64,000 nt of DNA from the NCBI GenBank assembly GCA_963605415.1, contig CAVCUL010000002.1, positions 62,001 to 126,000 of the forward strand, read 5' to 3'. The DNA comes from CAG-217 sp963605415. Lineage in GTDB: Bacteria > Bacillota > Clostridia > Oscillospirales > Acutalibacteraceae. The translations under genes and the position numbers were made by a program. This document shows positions 6,815 through 14,829 of the stretch, piece by piece; position 1 is the stretch's first letter; each line of letters opens with the position of its first letter. The notes under the pieces were generated by a model. That model did not search any database. It was given only the letters and a program-made list of their open reading frames with translations, and was not told the origin of the DNA.

Positions 6815-7966
6815 TTACTGCGCCAGCGCGTCTGCCAGTGCGGCCAGCGCGGTGCGGTCTGCGTCCTTTACGGCGGCGCGCACGGTAACGGTGCCCGGCA
6901 GCAGGGTGATGGCTTTCATCTCTTCCAACTGGGCGGTCATGGTGCGGGCGGCGCTGGGTGCCCAGCTGCCGTTTTCAATCAGGGCCACGGTGCGATTTTG
7001 GTAACTCTTGCTCTTTAAGTGGTGCAAAAAGTCTGCCATCACCGGGAACACCCCGCCGTCATAGCTGGGGGCGGCGCACACCATTTGGCTGTACTGAAAT
7101 GCTTTGGCCACGGCCTGCGCCAAGTCTGTGCGGCTCAGGTCTGCGGTCTCCACTGTTACGCCACGGCTTTTCAGTTCCTCTTCCAGCAGCAGAGCGGCGG
7201 CCTTTGTGTTGCCGTAAATGGAGGCGTAGGCGATGAACACGCCCGCACTCTCCGGCTGATAGCTGCTCCAGGTGCTGTACAGGTGCAGATAAGGGGTCAG
7301 GTCCCCTTGCAGCACCGGGCCGTGCAGCGGGCAAATGGTGGCAATATCCAGGGCGGCGGCTTTCTTCAGCAGAGTCTGCACCGGTGCACCGTATTTGCCA
7401 ACGATATTGATAAAGTAGCGGCGGGCTTCCTCCGGCCAAGGCTCGTCCGTGCCTACGGCGCCGAATTTGCCAAAGGCGTCTGCGCTAAAGAGCACCTTTT
7501 CCGTCTGCTCGTAGCTGACCATCACCTCCGGCCAGTGCACCATAGGCGCCATTACAAAGGTCAGGGTGTGGCGACCCAGCGCCAGCGTGTCGCCCTCTTT
7601 GACGGCCAGGGTCTTGGTGCCTGCCGGCAGGTCAAAGAACTGGGGCAGCATAGCCAGCGCCTTGGCGCTGAGCACCAGGGTGGCCTCCGGGTATTTCTCT
7701 ATGGTCATTTGCAGACTGCCGGCGTGGTCCGGCTCCAGGTGGTGCACCACAATGTAGTCCGGGGTGCGCCCGTCCAGCACGGCGTCCACCTTGGCGGTCC
7801 AGTCGTCATATTTGCGTTTGTCCACCGTGTCCAGCAGGGCAATTTTGTCATCCAGCAGCAGATAGCTGTTGTAGGACACGCCCCGGGGCACCGGGTACTG
7901 GCTTTCAAACAGATCAATATCCGTATCGTTGACGCCAACATAGCGGATCGCGTCAGAAATGGTCAA
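6815..7966 (-). CDS. Flavodiiron protein (FprA/ROO-type O2 or NO reductase)
   Basis: A 383-residue cytoplasmic enzyme with an N-terminal metallo-beta-lactamase-like domain and a C-terminal flavodoxin domain. The diiron ligands appear as HHLEPDHAG (about residues 74-82), the H in MVHWPE (about 142), the D in SADAFG and the H of CPLHGPV. The FMN-binding loop is YASIYGNTKAA (about 248). Such proteins reduce O2 to water or NO to N2O in anaerobes with electrons from rubredoxin or other carriers, protecting oxygen-sensitive enzymes such as pyruvate formate-lyase nearby. The start is a TTG at 7966, supported by AAAGGTGATC about 5 nt upstream; the next ATG is far inside the domain. The remnant gene at 6454-6804 is co-transcribed. 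Confidence 0.92.
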   Translation of the reverse strand: MTISDAIRYVGVNDTDIDLFESQYPVPRGVSYNSYLLLDDKIALLDTVDKRKYDDWTAKVDAVLDGRTPDYIVVHHLEPDHAGSLQMTIEKYPEATLVLSAKALAMLPQFFDLPAGTKTLAVKEGDTLALGRHTLTFVMAPMVHWPEVMVSYEQTEKVLFSADAFGKFGAVGTDEPWPEEARRYFINIVGKYGAPVQTLLKKAAALDIATICPLHGPVLQGDLTPYLHLYSTWSSYQPESAGVFIAYASIYGNTKAAALLLEEELKSRGVTVETADLSRTDLAQAVAKAFQYSQMVCAAPSYDGGVFPVMADFLHHLKSKSYQNRTVALIENGSWAPSAARTMTAQLEEMKAITLLPGTVTVRAAVKDADRTALAALADALAQ

Positions 7967-7999
7967 TTTAGATCACCTTTCTTCCTTGATATTGCCCTT

Positions 8000-8028
8000 A
8001 GCATAGCATAAACGGCCGGGAAATACAA
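8000..8028 (-). promoter_or_regulatory. Promoter for the flavodiiron gene
   Basis: On the minus strand TTGTAT (8023-8028), 17-nt spacer, TATGCT (8000-8005). It lies just upstream of the TTG start at 7966. Confidence 0.5.
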
Positions 8029-8039
8029 TGCCGGGGCGC

Positions 8040-8076
8040 AAAAAAGCCGCACCGCTCAGGGGGAAGCAGTGCGGCT
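8040..8076 (-). terminator. Terminator of fucO
   Basis: AGCCGCAC (read on minus from 8076) pairs with GTGCGGCT (8052-8045) and is followed by a T tract (8044-8040), 18 nt after the fucO stop. Confidence 0.8.
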
Positions 8077-8093
8077 GTGTTGCAAAAAAAGAC

Positions 8094-9242
8094 TTACATC
8101 AGAGAGAGATACAGCTGTTTAATCTCCTCCACGCTGGTGTCTCTGGGGTTGCCGGGGCGGCAGGCGTCGTCATAAGCGCTCTGTGCCAGGAAGTCCACAT
8201 CCTCCGGTTTTACAATCTCTTTCAGATCAGCGGGGATGCCCACATCCTGGGACAGCTGCTTTACAGCGTCCACAGCGGCGGCGCGGGCCTCGTCCAGGGT
8301 CATATCGTCTACGCCCTCTACGCCCATGGCCTTGGCAATATCCCGGTACTTCTCACCGGTGGCCGGTGCGTTGTAGGCCATCACGGTGGGCAGGATAATG
8401 GCGTTGGCTACGCCGTGGGGGGTGTCATACACAGCGCCCAGCGGGTGTGCCATGGAGTGCACAATGCCCAGACCCACATTGGAGAAGCCCATACCGGCAA
8501 TGTACTGGCCCAGTGCCATGCCCTCGCGGCCTTCCGGGGTGTTGGCTACGGCGCCGCGCAGGTTCTTGCTGATGATCTCAATGGCTTTCAGGTGGAACAT
8601 ATCGCTCATTTCCCAGGCAGCCTTGGTAATGTAACCCTCAATGGCGTGGGTCAGTGCGTCCATACCGGTGGCGGCGGTCAGCCCCTTGGGCATGGAAGCC
8701 ATCATCTCCGGGTCCACAACGGCCACTACGGGAATGTCGTGCACATCTACGCATACCATCTTGCGGTTCTTCTCCGTGTCGGTGATCACATAGTTGATGG
8801 TCACCTCGGCGGCTGTACCGGCAGTGGTGGGAACGGCAATGATCGGCACGGCCTTCTTGGTGGTGGGGGCCACGCCCTCCAGGGAGATCACATCGCTGAA
8901 CTCCGGGTTCTCAATGATAATACCGATGGCCTTGGCGGTGTCCATAGAGGAGCCGCCGCCGATGGCGATAATGCAGTCTGCGCCGCTGGCCTTAAAGGCG
9001 GCCACGCCGGTCTGCACATTCTCCACCGTGGGGTTGGCCTTGATCTTGCTGTAGATCTCGTAGTCAATGCCGGCGTTCTCCAGCACATCGGTCACTTTCT
9101 TGGTCACATTAAATTTGATCAGGTCCGGGTCGGAGCACACAAAGCACTTTTTGAACCCGCGGCCTTTCACCTCACCGGCGATCTCCTGGATCGCACCGGG
9201 GCCGTGGTAACTGGTCTCATTCAATACAAATCTGTTTGCCAT
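8094..9242 (-). CDS. fucO: Lactaldehyde reductase (L-1,2-propanediol oxidoreductase)
   Basis: A 382-residue iron-containing (group III) alcohol dehydrogenase. It follows Escherichia coli FucO along its whole length, for example MANRFVLNET at the start, GGGSSMDTAKAIGI for NAD binding, VPTTAGTAAEVTINYVITD, CVDVHDIP, and HAIEGYITKAAW. Iron is held by the Asp and His of ATGMDALTHAIE, VHSMAHPLGA and DTPHG. It reduces lactaldehyde, from fucose or rhamnose breakdown, to 1,2-propanediol and so re-oxidises NADH during fermentation. It is transcribed alone from a consensus promoter, divergent from pflB; AGAGGT lies about 9 nt before the ATG. No fucose or rhamnose catabolic genes are in the window, so the substrate source is not shown. 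Confidence 0.92.
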   Translation of the reverse strand: MANRFVLNETSYHGPGAIQEIAGEVKGRGFKKCFVCSDPDLIKFNVTKKVTDVLENAGIDYEIYSKIKANPTVENVQTGVAAFKASGADCIIAIGGGSSMDTAKAIGIIIENPEFSDVISLEGVAPTTKKAVPIIAVPTTAGTAAEVTINYVITDTEKNRKMVCVDVHDIPVVAVVDPEMMASMPKGLTAATGMDALTHAIEGYITKAAWEMSDMFHLKAIEIISKNLRGAVANTPEGREGMALGQYIAGMGFSNVGLGIVHSMAHPLGAVYDTPHGVANAIILPTVMAYNAPATGEKYRDIAKAMGVEGVDDMTLDEARAAAVDAVKQLSQDVGIPADLKEIVKPEDVDFLAQSAYDDACRPGNPRDTSVEEIKQLYLSLM

Positions 9243-9299
9243 AACAAATTACCTCTTTTGATTGAAAATTCAGCGGCTTTTTCCGCCGCTTGCAAGTCC

Positions 9300-9328
9300 A
9301 GTATAGCGCTGTGATAATTTTTTGTCAA
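9300..9328 (-). promoter_or_regulatory. fucO promoter
   Basis: On the minus strand TTGACA (9323-9328), 17-nt spacer, TATACT (9300-9305), a near-consensus sigma-A promoter about 50 nt before the fucO start. Confidence 0.8.
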
Positions 9329-9488
9329 TCCGGCAGCGGCGGAATTCATAAATAATTTACACTGCGTGCAGAATTGCGCAACAGCGTGCAAAAATTCTGG
9401 CAAATGCGGCAAAATATGTTAAAATAGTATCAGAAAAAGGCCGGCGCCGCCCCGGGGTTTGTTTTGCAAAAAAACAGCAAAAAGCCCC

Positions 9489-9517
9489 TTGACAAAAGGC
9501 AATTTACCGTGTATAAT
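9489..9517 (+). promoter_or_regulatory. Distal pflB promoter
   Basis: Perfect TTGACA (9489-9494), 17-nt spacer and perfect TATAAT (9512-9517). The predicted start leaves an untranslated leader of about 230 nt before pflB. The rest of the 511-nt fucO-pflB spacer is AT-rich; no further gene is seen in it. Confidence 0.8.
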
Positions 9518-9615
9518 CCAAATTGTAATGAGTACAAGCTGGTAATAATTACAACAACTGGTCAAAATCCCCAAAAACTTTAGCCGGAATGGGCAAAATA
9601 CTTATAGAATTTGGG

Positions 9616-9644
9616 TTGAAATTCAAGACGATTTGTTGTATATT
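9616..9644 (+). promoter_or_regulatory. Proximal pflB promoter
   Basis: TTGAAA (9616-9621), 17-nt spacer, TATATT (9639-9644). A second, weaker promoter in tandem with the one at 9489; multiple promoters are common for pfl operons. Confidence 0.5.
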
Positions 9645-9753
9645 ATTAGCGATTTGTGGACAGGTGCGCCAAAATGCGTCTGCTTTCGCAATTTAGCTAT
9701 GCCAATCAATTTATTTTCATATTTAGCAAACAAATACTGTAGGAGGTAATACG

Positions 9754-12006
9754 ATGGTCAATTTTGAACAATGGAATGGCTTTGACGGTTCCCTCTGGAA
9801 AGAGGAAGTCAATGTAAGAGACTTCATCCAGAAGAACTACAAGCCCTATGATGGTGATGAGAGTTTCCTGGCAGAGCCCACGGACGCTACCAACAAGCTG
9901 TGGGGCGTGTTGCAGGGCCTGCAAAAAGAAGAGCGCGCCAAGGGCGGCGTGCTGGATATGGACACGGAGATCGTGTCCGGCATTACTGCCCACGAGCCGG
10001 GCTACATCAGCGAGGATCTGAAGGATCTGGAGGCTGTGGTCGGCTTGCAGACCGACAAGCCCCTGAAGCGTGCCTTTATGCCCTATGGCGGTATCAAGAT
10101 GGCTGAGCAGGCTTGCACCACTTACGGCTATGAGCCGGATCCGGAGCTGCACAAGATCTTCACCCAGTACTGCAAGACCCATAACCAGGGTGTGTTTGAC
10201 GCTTATACGCCCGAGATGAAGAAGGCCCGCCACAACAAGATCATTACCGGTCTGCCGGATACCTACGGCCGTGGCCGTATCGTCGGCGACTATCGCCGTG
10301 TTGCCCTGTACGGTATCGACTTCCTGATCGAGCAGAAGAAGGAAGACTTTGCCAACTGCGGCAGCGGTTCCATGACCGACGACATCATCCGTCAGAGAGA
10401 AGAGCTGGCTATGCAGATCAAGGCTCTGGGCGAGATGAAGGTGATGGCCGAGAAGTATGGCTTTGATATTTCTCAGCCCGCTAAGAATGCAAAAGAGGCT
10501 GTGCAGTGGCTGTACTTCGGCTACCTGGCTGCCATCAAGACCCAGAACGGCGCTGCCATGAGCGTTGGCCGTGTGTCCACCTTCCTGGATATCTACATTG
10601 AGAGAGATCTGGAAGCCGGCACCCTGACCGAGAGCGAGGCCCAGGAGCTGATCGACCACCTGGTCATGAAGTTCCGTATGGTGAAGTTCGCCCGTATTCC
10701 CTCTTACAACCAGCTGTTCTCCGGCGACCCGGTATGGGCCACCCTGGAGGTTGGCGGTATCGGCGTAGACGGCCGCTCCATGGTCACCAAGAACGACTAC
10801 CGTTTCCTGCACACTTTGGAGGATATGGGCCCCTCTCCGGAGCCGAACCTGACCGTTCTGTACTCCTCCGCTCTGCCTGAGAACTTTAAGAAGTACGCGG
10901 CAGACATTTCTATTCGTACCAGCTCCATCCAGTATGAGAACGACGATGTGATGAAGCCGGTATGGGGCGACGATTACAGCATCTGCTGCTGCGTATCCGC
11001 TACCCAGACCGGTAAAGAGATGCAGTTCTTCGGCGCAAGAGCCAATCTGGCCAAGTGCCTGCTGTATGCCATTAACGGTGGTATCGATGTGAAGAGCGGT
11101 CAGCAGGTTGGTCCCGAGTACAAGCCGATTACTTCCGAGTACCTGGATTACGATGAGGTTATTGAGAAATATGACCGCATGATGGACTGGCTGGCTGATC
11201 TGTATGTGAACGTGCTGAACCTGATCCAGTACATGCACGATAAGTATTACTATGAGGCTGCCGAGATGGCCCTGATCGATACCGATGTACGCAGAACTTT
11301 TGCCACCGGTATTGCCGGTTTCTCTCATGTGGTAGACTCCCTGAGCGCGATCAAGTATGCTAAGGTTAAGACCATCCGCAACGAGGATGGCATTGTGGTG
11401 GATTACGAGACCACCGGCGACTTCCCCCGCTACGGCAACGACGACGACCGTGCAGACGAGATCGCTGTATGGCTGCTGAAGACCTTCCTGGCGAAGATCA
11501 AAAAGCACCACACCTATCGTGACTCCGAGCCCACAACCTCTATCCTGACCATTACCTCCAATGTGGTATATGGTAAGGCGACCGGCGCTATGCCTGACGG
11601 CCGTAAGGCCGGCGAGCCGCTGTCTCCCGGTGCAAACCCGGCTTACGGCGCAGAGCAGAACGGCCTGCTGGCCTCTCTGAACTCCGTTGCCAAGCTGCCT
11701 TATGAGTGGGCACTGGACGGCATCTCCAACACCCAGACCATCAACCCGGACGCCATTGGCCATGACGAGCAGGAGCGCATCAACAACCTGGTACAGGTGA
11801 TGGATGGCTACTTCGATCAGGGCGCGCATCACCTGAATGTGAATGTGTTCGGTAAAGAGAAGCTGATCGACGCGATGGAGCACCCGGAGAAGGAAGAGTA
11901 TGCAAACTTCACCATCCGTGTATCCGGTTACGCCGTGAAGTTCATTGACCTGACCCGTGAGCAGCAGATGGATGTAATTGCCCGTACCTGCCACGACAGA
12001 ATGTAA
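9754..12006 (+). CDS. pflB: Pyruvate formate-lyase (formate C-acetyltransferase)
   Basis: A 750-residue glycyl-radical enzyme that turns pyruvate and CoA into acetyl-CoA and formate. The adjacent active-site cysteines lie in YSICCCVSATQTG (about residues 408-420) and the radical glycine in the C-terminal RVSGYAVKFIDL (about 725). Length and both motifs are those of true PflB rather than of diol dehydratase-like relatives, which lack the Cys pair. AGGAGG stands 8 nt before the ATG. The codon choice is strongly biased (many CTG, GGC, AAG codons), as expected for an abundant fermentation enzyme. The activase gene follows 14 nt after the stop. Radical enzymes are destroyed by oxygen, which fits the nearby flavodiiron gene. 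Confidence 0.97.
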   Translation: MVNFEQWNGFDGSLWKEEVNVRDFIQKNYKPYDGDESFLAEPTDATNKLWGVLQGLQKEERAKGGVLDMDTEIVSGITAHEPGYISEDLKDLEAVVGLQTDKPLKRAFMPYGGIKMAEQACTTYGYEPDPELHKIFTQYCKTHNQGVFDAYTPEMKKARHNKIITGLPDTYGRGRIVGDYRRVALYGIDFLIEQKKEDFANCGSGSMTDDIIRQREELAMQIKALGEMKVMAEKYGFDISQPAKNAKEAVQWLYFGYLAAIKTQNGAAMSVGRVSTFLDIYIERDLEAGTLTESEAQELIDHLVMKFRMVKFARIPSYNQLFSGDPVWATLEVGGIGVDGRSMVTKNDYRFLHTLEDMGPSPEPNLTVLYSSALPENFKKYAADISIRTSSIQYENDDVMKPVWGDDYSICCCVSATQTGKEMQFFGARANLAKCLLYAINGGIDVKSGQQVGPEYKPITSEYLDYDEVIEKYDRMMDWLADLYVNVLNLIQYMHDKYYYEAAEMALIDTDVRRTFATGIAGFSHVVDSLSAIKYAKVKTIRNEDGIVVDYETTGDFPRYGNDDDRADEIAVWLLKTFLAKIKKHHTYRDSEPTTSILTITSNVVYGKATGAMPDGRKAGEPLSPGANPAYGAEQNGLLASLNSVAKLPYEWALDGISNTQTINPDAIGHDEQERINNLVQVMDGYFDQGAHHLNVNVFGKEKLIDAMEHPEKEEYANFTIRVSGYAVKFIDLTREQQMDVIARTCHDRM

Positions 12007-12020
12007 GCGGCTGATCGCTT

Positions 12021-12764
12021 ATGATCGGTAAAATTCATTCCATAGAGACCTTCGGGCTGGTAGACGGCCCGGGGGTGCGCTATGTGCTCTTTTTGCAGGG
12101 CTGCAATATGCGCTGCAAATATTGCCACAACCCGGAGACCTGGGACCCGGCGGCGGAGAAGATGAGCCTGACTGCACAGCAGATGTTTGATAAGGCTTAT
12201 CGCTATCGCAACTACTGGACCAAAAAAGGCCAGCCCAACGGCGGCATTACCGTCAGTGGGGGCGAGCCGCTGCTCCAGATCGACTTTGTAACGGAGTTCT
12301 TCTCCATTGCCAAGGCCCACGGGGTGCATACCACGCTGGACAGCTGCGGTTCCGCATTCAGCCGCAAGGAGCCGTTCTTCTCTAAGTTCCAAAAGCTGAT
12401 GGAAGTGACGGACCTGGTGATGCTGGACTTAAAGCAGACGGACAGCGAAAAGCACAAGGAACTCACCGGGCGGGACAACGCCAATATTTTGGATATGGCC
12501 CGCTATTTGTCGGAGATCGGCAAGCCCATGTGGATCCGGCGCGTGCTGGTGCCCGGCCTGACCGACGACCCGGCAGAGTTGCAGCAGTTGAAAGACTTTA
12601 TCGATAGCCTTTCTTCTGTGGAGAAGGTAGAGATCCTGCCGTACCACACGCTGGGGCTCTTTAAGTGGCAGAACCTGGGGATCGAGTACCCGCTGGAGGG
12701 TGTACCTGTGCCCACACCGGAGCAGGTGCAGCAGGCAGAGACCATCCTTGGGATTACAAAATAA
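12021..12764 (+). CDS. pflA: Pyruvate formate-lyase activating enzyme
   Basis: A 247-residue radical S-adenosylmethionine enzyme that abstracts the hydrogen from the PflB glycine. The cluster-binding CxxxCxxC is QGCNMRCKYCHNPETW (about residues 29-44), the glycine-rich SAM site is TVSGGEPLLQ (about 78), and the family's DLKQ and RRVLVPGLTDD strands follow. It is directly downstream of pflB and evidently co-transcribed. The spacer has no clear ribosome binding site, so translation may depend on pflB or run at a lower level, as suits a catalytic activase. Confidence 0.95.
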   Translation: MIGKIHSIETFGLVDGPGVRYVLFLQGCNMRCKYCHNPETWDPAAEKMSLTAQQMFDKAYRYRNYWTKKGQPNGGITVSGGEPLLQIDFVTEFFSIAKAHGVHTTLDSCGSAFSRKEPFFSKFQKLMEVTDLVMLDLKQTDSEKHKELTGRDNANILDMARYLSEIGKPMWIRRVLVPGLTDDPAELQQLKDFIDSLSSVEKVEILPYHTLGLFKWQNLGIEYPLEGVPVPTPEQVQQAETILGITK

Positions 12765-12818
12765 AACAAACGGCACTGCGTCTTAACCGAGGTGCCGGAA
12801 CAAAGATTTATGTATGGT

Positions 12819-12850
12819 GGCGGTACAGCGAAAGCTGTGCCGCCGCTTTG
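12819..12850 (+). terminator. Probable terminator of pflBA
   Basis: GGCGGTACAGC (12819-12829), GAAA tetraloop, GCTGTGCCGCC (12834-12844), an 11-bp stem with one mismatch, then GCTTTGCGTT. The T tract is poor, so it may act as an mRNA 3' hairpin. Confidence 0.45.
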
Positions 12851-12914
12851 CGTTATCTGGCAGCTTTTTTCTTCCAGTTTGCATATTCTTTTGGATGAAG
12901 AGCATAAAAGAGTA

Positions 12915-12955
12915 GGCGGCTACCTTTTGATAGCCGCCTTGAAATCATTTTGTTT
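12915..12955. terminator. Hairpin between pflA and the TetR remnant, probably bidirectional terminator
   Basis: GGCGGCTA (12915-12922) and TAGCCGCC (12931-12938) form an 8-bp stem with an 8-nt loop. T-rich sequence follows on the plus strand (TTGAAATCATTTTGTTTT) and, in the other direction, TACTCTTTT, so it can serve both converging units. Confidence 0.5.
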
Positions 12956-12983
12956 TGTTACCTGTTGAACCCTTTCTTTCTGC

Positions 12984-13400
12984 TTACAACCGTCGTGCCG
13001 ATAATTGCACCGCCGTAGTGTGCAGATAGATAAATTCCGCCGTATCGGGCTGGGTGTAGGCTTCAATATAGATTTCCCGCAGATTTTCGTTCAGTTCGGT
13101 CAATGTTAGCTGGATTGCCGTTTCCACCGCATAAACATAAAGCGGCGGTAAATCGTTGCTTGCAATGCTTTTTGCCACGCCAAACTGCCCGTCGAACATG
13201 GTTCCTGCCAGCTCGGTCAAAACGGCGTCCTTTGTGGGGAACAGATGCTGAAAACTGCTCCTTGTAACCTTTGCTTGCTCTGTGATTTGTGTGATGGTTG
13301 TGTTTGTGTATCCCTGCTCCAAAAACAGGCGGGAGAAGGGCAATGGCCCTCCCTGTCAGATTTAATAATTGTGCTCTTGTTACCGCATTGCAGCATGAAA
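12984..13400 (-). pseudogene. TetR-family regulator remnant, frameshifted and truncated
   Basis: The frame reading FSRLFLEQGYTNTTITQITEQAKVTRSSFQHLF is a typical TetR helix-turn-helix, but the preceding helix (VTRAQLLNLTGRAIAL) is encoded just upstream in another frame, so a frameshift lies near 13340-13350. No good start codon precedes it (an ATG is followed at once by a stop in the right frame). The C-terminal ligand-binding domain stops after about 130 residues (QLSARRL) instead of about 190. It is therefore a dead regulator. It lies right beside the 5' edge of the AT-rich exported-protein operon, in divergent orientation; whether it once controlled that operon is unknown. Confidence 0.65.
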
Positions 13401-13465
13401 CCGGCACCTTTTCTTTTACGGCTGTGAACAGGTCTGAAAAATGTGTATAAAATGTAAGCAAAACA

Positions 13466-13494
13466 TTGACAGTTTTTGAATAATGCGGTAATAT
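13466..13494 (+). promoter_or_regulatory. Promoter of the 29-kb exported-protein operon
   Basis: TTGACA (13466-13471), 17-nt spacer, TAATAT (13489-13494). The predicted transcript start is about 33 nt before the first gene. It is the only strong promoter seen ahead of the operon; no comparable consensus stands out in the junctions inside it. Confidence 0.65.
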
Positions 13495-13533
13495 TAATGT
13501 GAATAAATATTTATAATACTGGGAGTTTGGACG

Positions 13534-14829
13534 GTGAAAAAGTTGACAAGAATTATGAAACATTTGTCACAGATTGCTTGCGCAATATTATTGTTTGCGA
13601 CTATTTGCAGTAGTTTTTCCATATGTGCTTTTGCAAAAACATCATATATATCGGAAGTGGCGCTTGCAAGCGGTGACGACGCAATGGAGCAGCTGGAAAA
13701 GAGCGGATACACGGTTTTGTTTCAGGGAATGAACTTAATGACGGGCAGTGATAGCTCCATGGTTTATTTAGGCTATAAAAACGGCAGCAGTGCAATCACT
13801 GATTTTATCGTATCTGCCAAAAATAAAAGTACAATCACCTATGAAGGCAGTGCTTACAGCCGTGTATCAAGTATAAGCTTAAATAACGGAACAGACGGTA
13901 CTGCACTTTACCTTTACTGTACAAAGGACAGCGCTGCAGGTGACCCGATTACGGAATTGGATACAGTATCCGGCTTCAGCGACAAGGAGCAGGTGATTGC
14001 CCTAAGAAATGACGGCTCATCACCGATTCGTACTGATGAGGGCAAGCTGGCCAATTTTGATAAAGGCATTGAAAATAACGAGCTTTATCTTTTGATGTAC
14101 CGGGCGGAGAACATAAGGCAATATGTTTCTGACGCCTGTATTATAACCGCAGGTTCAAAGGCAAGTGCCGTTCGTGCAGCTGCGTCAAAGGGCTGCGATT
14201 ATTATTTGGATAATGACTTATCCGACGATAAGGATACGGTTACATATATTGGGTATCAACGAACGGCAGACAAATCGCAGGCTGTGAACGCCATAAGCGT
14301 GAATGGTAAGAAATTAACAGTGCGCAAGAGCGAAAATACCGGCGCCTACTTAATTGATTTGTCCAAAAACAGACTGTTTGACGAAAGCTTCACATTAGGC
14401 GAATGGGCAGGGGTTTATGCGGCTGAGGACAAATCCGTAACCAGAACATCAAGTGCTTATAAAGCGTTGGCCAAAAGCAAGGAGGTATGCAGTTGCGTTT
14501 TCGCCGGGGACTTAAATATTTATGCCACTTATTTAGGAAAGATGAAAGAAGCGAATAGTACCACAGCGGCAACGACAAAGCAGGTGCAATCCTCTGCCAC
14601 ACAGGAAGAAACCGCCTCGCAGGAAGAAGCAAGCGATGCGTTTTATGATATCGAAAAAACAGAAGACGATACCACGCAGGAAAAAGTAACGGAAAATGAC
14701 AAGGTAGCCTCGGTTTTTGGTTCGGGTACAGTGAGAAATATTGTAATATTTGTCGGTGTTATTCTTACAGTATCGGTGGTTATTTTGATATTCACGAAAG
14801 GTCGGAAAAAGAATGAAAAAAACAATTAA
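13534..14829 (+). CDS. Exported membrane-anchored protein, small relative of the paralogue array
   Basis: A 431-residue protein, first gene of the operon. A signal peptide ends near SICAFAKTS. Two copies of the locus-specific module are visible: YISEVALASG...GYTVLF...VYLGYKNGSSAITDF (about 37-90) and YVSDACIITAG...YLDNDLSDDKDTVTYIGY (about 200-255). Between them is LYCTKDSAAGDPITELD (about 128), which matches the DSAAGDPIT strand in the C-terminal domain of the larger paralogues. It lacks their long helical ectodomain and inner membrane pair. A Ser/Thr/Glu-rich stalk (about 340-395) leads to a membrane span (about 398-421) and the tail KGRKKNEKNN. The start is a GTG at 13534 with GGGAG 8 nt upstream. 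It overlaps the next gene by 17 nt. Function unknown. Confidence 0.8.
   Translation: MKKLTRIMKHLSQIACAILLFATICSSFSICAFAKTSYISEVALASGDDAMEQLEKSGYTVLFQGMNLMTGSDSSMVYLGYKNGSSAITDFIVSAKNKSTITYEGSAYSRVSSISLNNGTDGTALYLYCTKDSAAGDPITELDTVSGFSDKEQVIALRNDGSSPIRTDEGKLANFDKGIENNELYLLMYRAENIRQYVSDACIITAGSKASAVRAAASKGCDYYLDNDLSDDKDTVTYIGYQRTADKSQAVNAISVNGKKLTVRKSENTGAYLIDLSKNRLFDESFTLGEWAGVYAAEDKSVTRTSSAYKALAKSKEVCSCVFAGDLNIYATYLGKMKEANSTTAATTKQVQSSATQEETASQEEASDAFYDIEKTEDDTTQEKVTENDKVASVFGSGTVRNIVIFVGVILTVSVVILIFTKGRKKNEKNN

Noticed and set aside
7019..9314. Long plus-strand frames opposite the flavodiiron and fucO genes
   Set aside because: Both are complements of well-identified genes with full family motifs and carry no motif of their own.
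9706..11994. A 762-codon open frame on the minus strand opposite pflB
   Set aside because: It mirrors pflB, whose strong codon bias leaves the complementary frame without stops. It has no ribosome binding site or recognisable domain, and low-complexity His/Val/Gly-rich content.
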